Shown piece by piece: positions 1-5,050 of a stretch of DNA of 16,289 nucleotides; within the stretch, counting starts at the first letter, position 1; each line of letters begins with the position of its first letter. The stretch lies in assembly GCA_002419025.1 (NCBI GenBank), contig DIFG01000073.1, forward strand, positions 1 through 16,289, in the 5' to 3' direction. A program made the translations under genes and the position numbers. Origin of the DNA: Deltaproteobacteria bacterium UBA5754 (lineage in GTDB: Bacteria; Desulfobacterota; Dissulfuribacteria; Dissulfuribacterales; UBA5754). The notes under the pieces were generated by a model, which saw nothing but the letters and a program-made list of their open reading frames with translations, was not told the origin of the DNA and made no database searches.

Positions 1-306
1 ACACGAAATGACGAAGAGCCAAAGATTGATGCCCTTGACAAGAGTCCAAAAAGAGACGGCTCAGTAATAAAACTCCGGATGTAGGGCGTGCAAATCCCGA
101 TCTAAAGGGTTCATCTACTGAGAAATCTTTAATCCGCCTCGGAAGAGATCTCTCAAGCCGAAGGATGGACCCCCTACCTGCCTGCCAGCAGGGCTCACAG
201 ATAGGGACTATCTCTGCCCAGATCACTCTCCTTCGTGGGGAGATCTTTCAGTGTCAGGCTCTTTCGTATGGGAGGGACGAGACTCGACCCTGCAGGAAGG
301 GGCCGC
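1..306. other. Gene-poor stretch at window edge
   Basis: No reading frame here has a convincing start, ribosome binding site or recognisable protein. It lies downstream of the 30-aa membrane protein gene on the minus strand, so it could be the 3' end of that transcript. The one structure seen is a short perfect dyad at 199-213, listed separately. A minus-strand frame stays open to the window start but has no credible start codon, and its translation resembles nothing I know. Confidence 0.5.
199..213. repeat. Short perfect inverted repeat (6-3-6)
   Basis: AGATAG (199-204) and CTATCT (208-213) are perfect complements around GGA. An outer GGGC/GCCC pair extends the dyad imperfectly. It could be a regulator-binding site or a weak RNA hairpin beyond the left module. 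It has the same 6-3-6 geometry, and shares CCTATCT, with the dyad at 3004-3018. No T-run follows, so it does not look like an intrinsic terminator. Confidence 0.35.
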
Positions 307-399
307 TCACCCGGAAGGAATGCCCATCTTCGGGAGTATCCAGCGGTTCAGTATGAACCAGAAGACGATGATCAGGAAGAGGAAGAAAAGGGATTCCAT
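307..399 (-). CDS. 30-aa single-helix membrane protein
   Basis: This ORF of 30 codons starts with ATG at 399-397, only 10 nt after the MerR stop codon (412-410), and ends with TGA at 309-307. The product begins MESLFFLFLIIVFWFIL, one strongly hydrophobic helix filling about residues 4-17. A short tail follows with Trp20, Lys24 and a Gly-Ile-Pro end. The opening resembles the 38-aa protein at 3131-3247 (MEGIFFLVLWIG), which begins the mirror-image module, and this supports both being real. No strong Shine-Dalgarno site is visible, so translation is probably coupled to merR. Tiny one-helix proteins often act as accessory subunits of respiratory membrane complexes; a role with the neighbouring NrfD-like protein is inference. 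Confidence 0.55.
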   Translation of the reverse strand: MESLFFLFLIIVFWFILNRWILPKMGIPSG

Positions 400-409
400 C
401 TCTGCAGGG

Positions 410-835
410 TTAATTCTTTGTGTGTGGCCCGGATCTTTCCTGAGTTGACGTCCGAAAGGCGGTGCATACCTTTCTCTTTTCCATCGGACAGTTCAGGATA
501 TTCCAGCACGAGGTGTACTGCAAGAGTTTTTTGATCCCCGGTATGCTGATGCCATGGTCGTGGATCATGGAGCGCAGGCAGGTTATCCACTGGATATCGT
601 TCAGGGAATAATATCTTCTCTGCCCTTTGCGCAATGGGTGGACAAGTCCTTCTTCCTCGTACAAACGAAGTGTTCTCTGGTGGACCTCGAGCATCGCAGA
701 GGCTGTTCCTATGGTGAAGACTGGTTCGTCGGGGGCAATATCGGAGATCGCCTGCCAGATTCCGGCATCGGTGTCAGCTCGGATCTTTCTCTTCATTGAC
801 TGTTCATTGTGAGGCGCCTGTTTGATAAGGTACAT
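410..835 (-). CDS. MerR-family regulator with C-terminal Cys motif (left module)
   Basis: The protein is 141 aa from the ATG at 835-833, which has TCCTCT on the plus strand (AGAGGA in the transcript) at 843-848, 7 nt upstream. A longer frame opens at 886, but that ATG lies inside a perfect 12-bp hairpin and has no ribosome binding site. The winged-helix MerR DNA-binding domain is clear (QRTLRLYEEEGLVHP, then RRYYSLNDIQWITCLR). The usual long MerR coiled coil and effector domain are absent. The domain instead ends ISIPGIKKLL followed by CWNILNCPMEKRKVC, a C-x5-C-x7-C pattern also found in the right-module regulator. Such cysteines could bind a metal or Fe-S cluster or sense redox state. It follows the nrfD-like gene on the same strand and probably controls one or both modules. 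Confidence 0.85.
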   Translation of the reverse strand: MYLIKQAPHNEQSMKRKIRADTDAGIWQAISDIAPDEPVFTIGTASAMLEVHQRTLRLYEEEGLVHPLRKGQRRYYSLNDIQWITCLRSMIHDHGISIPGIKKLLQYTSCWNILNCPMEKRKVCTAFRTSTQERSGPHTKN

Positions 836-879
836 GGCCCATTCCTCTTGCTGGTTCCTCTGTCGGGAGGGGGAGAGGA

Positions 880-913
880 CGCGCATGCCGGAATAGGTCT
901 CCCGGCATGCGCG
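880..913. repeat. Perfect 12-bp stem-loop between nrfD-like and merR genes
   Basis: CGCGCATGCCGG (880-891) pairs perfectly with CCGGCATGCGCG (902-913) across a 10-nt loop. It begins 8 nt past the nrfD-like stop codon. No T-run follows on either strand, so it is not a classical intrinsic terminator. In the minus-strand transcript it could protect the nrfD-like mRNA 3' end or lower merR expression relative to nrfD. The GCATGCCGG core resembles the ATGCCGGA stem in the repeat at the right end of the window, so a REP-type origin is possible. Confidence 0.75.
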
Positions 914-921
914 TGGAATTT

Positions 922-2106
922 CTAGTGATGGCCGCTTTGACGGAAAACCCGACCGAAGAAACGTTCTCCGAGGAGGAATCCGGTCATGGTGAGGGCGAGT
1001 CCGCCGAGAACGACGAGGAATTCGCCGGCCGACGGGGCATATCCGAGATAGCTCGGGAGATTATCCCAGCCGTAATAGACGGGGACCTGCTGTCCGGCGA
1101 CTACGAGATCATATCTCTGGAAGAAGCCCCCGACAAGGGCCATGAGGGATGCTGCCGACATGGCGGGCACATTTTTTATCTGCGTGGCTATGAGAAGGAT
1201 GAGCGGAAAGACCATTCCGATCCCGATCTCGAAGAGCCAGAAATTCGTGGCAAGTGGGCCGTTCAGAAGGTGACTGACTGCGATAAGGCCCAAATCCGTT
1301 CCGCCTGTGAAAAAGGAGATGAAGCGCCAGGCGGTTGCGATGGCGAGAAGGAAGATGGTGAGAGCGAGGATTTTCCCGGCGCTTTGAAGGCCTCGGGTGG
1401 TGTCTGCATCCGGGGTTTCGCGCCGCAGACTGTAGGAGAGGTGGGTGAAGAGGATAATGGCTGCGGCGCCGGACATGACGGCCGAGCAGAGGAAATAGAC
1501 GGGGAGCTGGGCTCCGTACCAGAAAGGACGGGCGGAGAGGGTCGCGAAGACTGCGCCGAGGTTTGTGTTCGCCCCAACCTCGGCAAGGGCCCCGAGGGCG
1601 CCGATGGCAAGGGCTATCCCGAATCTCCCGATGAGGATGGAAAAGAATTCGATGAACATGCATCCCACGGCAAGTCCGTAAAGGGTGCCCATCCACCAGA
1701 TGTTTGAGGTGAGATTCGGCGATATCACGTTATAGATGAGCATGCGCCAGGGGCTTGCGAGCTCAAGTCCGATGACGGCGAAGGCGGACATGATCGTGAC
1801 AATGGAAAGATAGACGGCCCGATTTCCCAAAGGGGCGATGGGTGTGCCACCGAAGGCGTGTCCGATGGCGGCGAGAAGACAGAGGCCGGTGGACGTGATC
1901 GCGAAGAAGGCATATGTAGAGATGAGTATCCCCCACGGGACTTCCCGGGTGACTGCGTAGACATGATGGTGGCCGACTATAAAGGCGTACAGACCGGTTC
2001 CCAAGCCTATGCCCGTGAGGATCAGCATGAGAAGGGTGAGCTTGTTGATTGCCGGCTTGGCCAGGCTCGGCTCAGCAAGTGCATCGAGGGACAGGGTGTT
2101 TGCCAT
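922..2106 (-). CDS. NrfD/PsrC-family integral membrane protein (left module)
   Basis: The protein is 394 aa, starting at an ATG with AGGAG 8 nt upstream. It is strongly hydrophobic throughout, with roughly eight to ten helices. Family hallmarks are VYAVTREVPWGILISTY in the first third, then SPWRMLIYNVISPNLTSN and WWMGTLYG, and QRYDLVVAGQ near the end. NrfD/PsrC proteins exchange electrons with membrane quinones and normally pair with an Fe-S subunit, often plus a molybdoenzyme or multihaem cytochrome. No such partner is encoded here. It follows the 75-aa membrane protein (89 nt gap) and precedes merR. It is closely similar to the protein at 3309-4508, with long identical blocks, so the two are paralogues. 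The C-terminus ends SGHH, against SHGH in the paralogue. The substrate is unknown. Confidence 0.88.
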   Translation of the reverse strand: MANTLSLDALAEPSLAKPAINKLTLLMLILTGIGLGTGLYAFIVGHHHVYAVTREVPWGILISTYAFFAITSTGLCLLAAIGHAFGGTPIAPLGNRAVYLSIVTIMSAFAVIGLELASPWRMLIYNVISPNLTSNIWWMGTLYGLAVGCMFIEFFSILIGRFGIALAIGALGALAEVGANTNLGAVFATLSARPFWYGAQLPVYFLCSAVMSGAAAIILFTHLSYSLRRETPDADTTRGLQSAGKILALTIFLLAIATAWRFISFFTGGTDLGLIAVSHLLNGPLATNFWLFEIGIGMVFPLILLIATQIKNVPAMSAASLMALVGGFFQRYDLVVAGQQVPVYYGWDNLPSYLGYAPSAGEFLVVLGGLALTMTGFLLGERFFGRVFRQSGHH

Positions 2107-2195
2107 GGTTAATTCTCCTCTCTCTTATTATAAGATAAAATATTCTCCGCTTTAGGTTTTGTCGGATGGATGGAAGGAAAGGAATAGGTAGCTTG

Positions 2196-2423
2196 TTAAT
2201 CGAGCCTAGGTGGCTCTTCCGCTTCGCTCACTGGGGCGAGAGAAAAGACGCCGAACAGGGCGGCAAGGGCGGCAAAGGGGCCAAGAGCAATGAAAAGGGC
2301 AAAGCATGTCCCGAACCAAAACGCCTCGCAGAGAGCGGCGGTTGTTTTGGCCCTTTTCGCATGATCGAGGGTTTTTCTAGACCAGAATCCAAATTTTTGC
2401 GCATAAAGAGTTTGAGCGCTCAC
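2196..2423 (-). CDS. 75-aa small membrane protein, first gene of left module
   Basis: It starts with GTG at 2423-2421, fixed by a strong Shine-Dalgarno site (AGGAGG in the transcript, 2435-2430) with 6-nt spacing. The N-terminal third is basic and polar (FWSRKTLDHAKRAK). Residues of about 30-62 are hydrophobic (FWFGTCFALFIALGPFAALA), enough for one long or two short helices, and the tail is acidic. I do not recognise a family. It is the first gene after the sigma54 promoter at 2579-2594 and precedes the nrfD-like gene, so it is probably a small partner of that membrane protein. It has no obvious sequence likeness to the 38-aa protein in the equivalent place of the right module. Confidence 0.7.
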   Translation of the reverse strand: MSAQTLYAQKFGFWSRKTLDHAKRAKTTAALCEAFWFGTCFALFIALGPFAALAALFGVFSLAPVSEAEEPPRLD

Positions 2424-2494
2424 GGGGTGCCTCCTTTTTCAGGGCGCGGTCACCATATGAAACACAAACACGATGCTACCAGCCCTGGAGTGGG

Positions 2495-2522
2495 GGGCAG
2501 GCGGTCCGCCAACCGCCTGCCC
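2495..2522 (-). promoter_or_regulatory. 10-bp leader stem-loop in the sigma54-driven transcript
   Basis: GGGCAGGCGG (2495-2504) pairs perfectly with CCGCCTGCCC (2513-2522) around an 8-nt loop. It lies in the 5' leader of the left operon, about 47-74 nt after the predicted transcription start. No T-run follows on the minus strand, so it is not a simple attenuator. It may stabilise the leader or be a protein-binding site. Confidence 0.65.
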
Positions 2523-2578
2523 AAGACATACATTTTTCTCGTCCTGTGGAGAATCGCATGTCCTTTGCCTGAATGATA

Positions 2579-2594
2579 AGCAATATTTGTGCCA
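2579..2594 (-). promoter_or_regulatory. Sigma54 (-24/-12) promoter for the left NrfD module
   Basis: Read on the minus strand the sequence is TGGCACAAATATTGCT. It contains TGGCAC and TTGCT with the required 5-nt gap, matching the RpoN consensus with GG at -24 and GC at -12. The predicted start of transcription is near 2568, giving a leader of about 145 nt before the GTG of the 75-aa gene. It needs an AAA+ activator bound upstream. A sigma54 activator is encoded at 5051-7129. Confidence 0.85.
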
Positions 2595-2713
2595 TAAGGA
2601 CATCGGAATGACTTGTTCCCTGGTTTTTGTTTTAAAATGGTAAGGTTATATAATTTAACTTTATGATTTCCCAAAAATTATAAATTTCAATTTTCATATT
2701 TTTACTGTTATTT

Positions 2714-2729
2714 GGGATCAAAATGAGCC
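2714..2729 (+). promoter_or_regulatory. Repeat copy 1 (GGGATCAAAATGAGCC), possible activator site
   Basis: This 16-nt element differs from 2827-2842 at two positions only. It lies about 120 bp upstream of the left sigma54 promoter, a usual distance for an enhancer site. Binding by the encoded activator is inference. Confidence 0.45.
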
Positions 2730-2826
2730 TTTTTTTATTCAAGTGGGCGTATTTTGCAAATTTCAAATTAAGTAATTGAAAATAAGACATTTTAGTGAAA
2801 AGACTGGCTTTGAATTTTGTAATTAA

Positions 2827-2852
2827 GGGCTCAAAATAAGCCCATTTTGATG
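2827..2852 (+). promoter_or_regulatory. Repeat copy 2 plus inverted half-site, possible activator site
   Basis: GGGCTCAAAATAAGCC (2827-2842) repeats the element at 2714-2729. With the next C it becomes a dyad, GGGCT/AGCCC. CATTTTGATG (2843-2852) follows, the reverse complement of CATCAAAATG. So three TCAAAAT-type cores occur in 140 bp upstream of the sigma54 promoter. They could be enhancer sites for either operon. Confidence 0.45.
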
Positions 2853-2970
2853 AAGTGCCTTTTGCACGAGATGAGGCTGTTTTTTCTTTATCAATGCGAA
2901 TCTCTTGTTTTTTAGGAAAAAAAAGAAAGCAGGCAAAGTCGAAGATGAGCGGATAGTTTTTCAGGTTAAC

Positions 2971-2999
2971 TTGACAGTTATAATTTCAATTGCTAAGAA
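2971..2999 (+). promoter_or_regulatory. Candidate sigma70 promoter for the right NrfD module
   Basis: A perfect TTGACA (2971-2976) is followed after 17 nt by TAAGAA (2994-2999), a weak -10. A TATAAT hexamer occurs at 2979-2984 but sits too close to pair with this -35. Transcription would start near 3006, within the dyad at 3004-3018. No in-register sigma54 promoter was found for this operon. Confidence 0.35.
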
Positions 3000-3003
3000 A
3001 GAA

Positions 3004-3018
3004 TCCTATCTCATAGGA
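3004..3018. promoter_or_regulatory. Perfect 6-3-6 dyad, possible operator
   Basis: TCCTAT (3004-3009) and ATAGGA (3013-3018) are exact complements around CTC. The dyad overlaps the predicted transcription start of the right module and lies 113 nt before its first gene. It could be the operator for one of the two MerR proteins, which bind dyads near promoters. The identity of the binder is inference. Confidence 0.4.
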
Positions 3019-3130
3019 AAGGGGGCTTTGTATGATGAAAGAGCACTGAAAAGGGTGAATGGGGTGTTCGGCCGGGGCCCCGCCAGGTCTCGTTGAGCAT
3101 GGCAAAAACAACACAAAAAAGGAGACGCTC

Positions 3131-3247
3131 ATGGAAGGAATCTTTTTTCTCGTCCTGTGGATCGGAGCAGCTGCCCTTCATACCATCTTCGATCTCAAGG
3201 TCAGGCCCCACCTGGCCAGAATGATGGATCACTGGGGGGAAGCGTAG
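3131..3247 (+). CDS. 38-aa single-helix membrane protein, first gene of right module
   Basis: The ATG at 3131 has AAAAAAGGAG just upstream with 6-nt spacing, a strong site that fixes the start. A longer frame opening at 3059 lacks one. The product has one helix over about residues 4-20 (IFFLVLWIGAAALHTIF), then a basic, His-containing tail (DLKVRPHLARMMDHWGEA). It lies 61 nt upstream of the nrfD-like gene and surely shares its transcript. The opening MEGIFFLVLW resembles the 30-aa protein at 307-399. A role as a small accessory subunit of the NrfD-like protein is inference. Confidence 0.75.
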   Translation: MEGIFFLVLWIGAAALHTIFDLKVRPHLARMMDHWGEA

Positions 3248-3308
3248 CCGCGGTTTCCCGATCGAGTTTTCAAGGAGCCGAAACTGATAAAAAAGGAGAG
3301 CATGTCCC

Positions 3309-4508
3309 ATGTCTGAAGTCACGTCCGCCGTACTTCCCGTTGAAAAGGCCTTTCCCGTTGCCGCATCACGTGCGTACAATGCGGCCATTGCCCTTTTTGG
3401 TCTCATGAGTGCCGTTGGGATAGCATTCGGCATACACTCATTCATCGCCGGCCATGAACACGTCTATGGAGTGACTCGGGAGGTCCCGTGGGGTCTTCTC
3501 ATTTCCACGTACGTTTTCTTCGTCGTCACCTCGACCGGGCTGTGTCTCGTATCGTCCATCGGGCACGTCTTTGGTTTCGAGTCCTTCGAGCCCATTGCGA
3601 AGCGTTCCGTCTTCCTCGCGATCGCGACGATCGTTAGCGGATTCCTGGTCATCGGCTTTGAGATAGAAAACCCGTGGCGGATGGCCATCTACAATGTTAT
3701 CTCCCCCAATCTCACCTCCAATATCTGGTGGATGGGGACCCTCTATGGTGCCTATCTCTTTTTCATGCTCATTGAATTCGCCCTCCTTCAGGCGGGGAGG
3801 CATCGGCAGGCTGCAGTCCTCGGACTACTGGGCGTCATCTCCGGCGTAGCAGCCCACAGCAATCTGGGTGCCGTTTTTGGACTTCTCTCTGCCCGTGAAT
3901 TCTGGCACGGGCCCTACATGCCCATCTATTTCATCGCCTCTGCCATGATGTCCGGCTGTGCGGCGATTCTTTTCTTCACATGGACCGCCTATCGGGCGAA
4001 CGGGTGGAAAATGAGCGAAAACCTCACGAAATCTCTTTCAGCCACTGCGAAGCTCGGTGCAATGCTCATGGCAGTCATCATGTTTTTTACCTCATGGAAG
4101 GTCATCTCCGGTATCGCCGGAGATCCTCCGGGAAAATTCGAGGCCATGAAGGCCCTTTTGAATGGGCACTATTCGTTGAACTTCTGGGGAGGCGAGGTGC
4201 TCCTCGGCATGGTCATTCCCTTCGTGATCATCCTTGCCTCAAGGGCAAAAAGCGTAAAACCCCTGTTTATTGCCGGCGCCCTTTCCATGATCGGTATCTT
4301 CATCATGCGTTATGATCTCGTGGTGGTCGGTCAGATCGTCCCTCATTTCCACAATCTCGGGATCGTGGACCTGCCCCACTATTTTTCCTATACACCGCGC
4401 CTTCACGAAATCATGGTCACGATAGGAGGCCTGAGTTTCTGCGCAATGATCTTCCTCATGGGCGAGCGGCTTTTCAAGGGGCATGTTTCCGAAAGCCACG
4501 GCCATTAA
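3309..4508 (+). CDS. NrfD/PsrC-family integral membrane protein (right module)
   Basis: The protein is 399 aa. The start ATG has AGGAG 10 nt upstream; an ATG at 3302 is out of frame and hits a stop after four codons. It is hydrophobic throughout, with the same signatures as the left paralogue: VYGVTREVPWGLLISTY, NPWRMAIYNVISPNLTSN followed by WWMGTLYG, and MRYDLVVVGQ. NrfD-type proteins bind quinone and relay electrons to or from an Fe-S partner, but none is encoded nearby. The His-containing tail (SESHGH) parallels the left copy. The N-terminus and the loops differ most from the paralogue. The pair probably arose by duplication and then diverged. The reaction served is unknown; sulfur or other anaerobic respiration is a guess from the family. 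Confidence 0.88.
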   Translation: MSEVTSAVLPVEKAFPVAASRAYNAAIALFGLMSAVGIAFGIHSFIAGHEHVYGVTREVPWGLLISTYVFFVVTSTGLCLVSSIGHVFGFESFEPIAKRSVFLAIATIVSGFLVIGFEIENPWRMAIYNVISPNLTSNIWWMGTLYGAYLFFMLIEFALLQAGRHRQAAVLGLLGVISGVAAHSNLGAVFGLLSAREFWHGPYMPIYFIASAMMSGCAAILFFTWTAYRANGWKMSENLTKSLSATAKLGAMLMAVIMFFTSWKVISGIAGDPPGKFEAMKALLNGHYSLNFWGGEVLLGMVIPFVIILASRAKSVKPLFIAGALSMIGIFIMRYDLVVVGQIVPHFHNLGIVDLPHYFSYTPRLHEIMVTIGGLSFCAMIFLMGERLFKGHVSESHGH

Positions 4509-4552
4509 TCGGGAACCGGCCCTTGAGGCTCGCTCCAATCAGGAGGTATACC

Positions 4553-4900
4553 ATGGCGAAGAAAGCGAGAAACGCGAATGGCCTGCCAAATACCGACACG
4601 CCGATCTATCCCATCGGTGTAGCGGCACGCCTTGTCGGCGTTCATCCGAGGACCCTCAGGCTCTACGAGGCGGAAGGACTCGTCAGGCCCAGGTATGTGA
4701 GTGCGCGACGGCTTTATTCCCAGCATGACATCACTTGGATCTCATGCCTTCGCGGGCTGATCCACGATGCGGGAATAAGCATCCCTGGCCTCAAGAAACT
4801 TCTCGGCCTCGTTCCCTGCTGGGAGATAGCGGAATGCCCTGAAGAGACTCGAGAGACGTGTGGGGCAAAGGCGCTAAATCTTCCACATGTCGTACTGTGA
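4553..4900 (+). CDS. MerR-family regulator with C-terminal Cys motif (right module)
   Basis: The protein is 115 aa, starting at an ATG with AGGAGG (4541-4546) and 6-nt spacing. A frame opening at 4523 lacks such a site. The MerR winged helix is clear (PRTLRLYEAEGLVRP, then RRLYSQHDITWISCLR). It ends ISIPGLKKLLGLVPCWEI and AECPEETRETC, giving the same C-x5-C-x7-C spacing as the left regulator. It lacks a classical effector domain and is short for the family. It lies 44 nt after the nrfD-like stop codon and is probably co-transcribed. The conserved cysteines suggest a metal, Fe-S or redox signal; this is inference. Confidence 0.87.
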   Translation: MAKKARNANGLPNTDTPIYPIGVAARLVGVHPRTLRLYEAEGLVRPRYVSARRLYSQHDITWISCLRGLIHDAGISIPGLKKLLGLVPCWEIAECPEETRETCGAKALNLPHVVL

Positions 4901-5018
4901 GACCTGCTCACGGGCGCGATTCGAAAACACGTCCCTGTTTGTGAGCAATTTCAGCCGATGAGCAATGCAGACATCGGGCGAAAGGAACATTTTTCGAGAT
5001 TCCCCAAAGTTGAGAACC

Positions 5019-5038
5019 GGGGGGCTTTAAGGCCCCCC
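5019..5038. terminator. GC-rich hairpin between convergent merR and activator genes
   Basis: GGGGGGC (5019-5025) pairs with GCCCCCC (5032-5038) around a 6-nt loop. It lies between the 3' ends of two convergent genes, 12 nt past the activator's stop codon. Neither side has a proper T-run (only CTTT on the plus side), so termination efficiency is uncertain. Confidence 0.5.
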
Positions 5039-5050
5039 CTTTGATGATGT

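Larger units (their letters stand above)
2424..3130. other. Divergent, AT-rich control region between the two NrfD modules
   Basis: About 700 bp without a convincing gene separates two divergent operons. The part from about 2580 to 3050 is much richer in A and T than its surroundings. It holds a sigma54 promoter for the left operon, a stem-loop in that operon's leader, repeated TCAAAAT motifs, a candidate sigma70 promoter and a dyad for the right operon. These are listed separately. Low GC could reflect bendable enhancer-promoter DNA or acquired sequence. Confidence 0.75.

Noticed and set aside
250..310. Possible tRNA T-arm remnant (GTCGAGTC in the minus-strand reading)
   Set aside because: The flanking bases do not form the T-stem and no cloverleaf can be drawn.
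907..1707. 266-codon open frame on the plus strand inside the NrfD-like gene
   Set aside because: It is antisense to a clear membrane protein gene, is rich in Gly, Glu and Asp as expected from codon bias, and resembles no family.
2450..2674. 74-codon minus-strand frame spanning the sigma54 promoter and leader
   Set aside because: It crosses the promoter, has no ribosome binding site and contains a structural hairpin; not a plausible protein.
2744..2758. TGGGCGTATTTTGCA as a sigma54 promoter for the right module
   Set aside because: The GG to GC distance is one base short of the required 10. Another look-alike near 2808-2823 has its -12 shifted by one and lacks GC.
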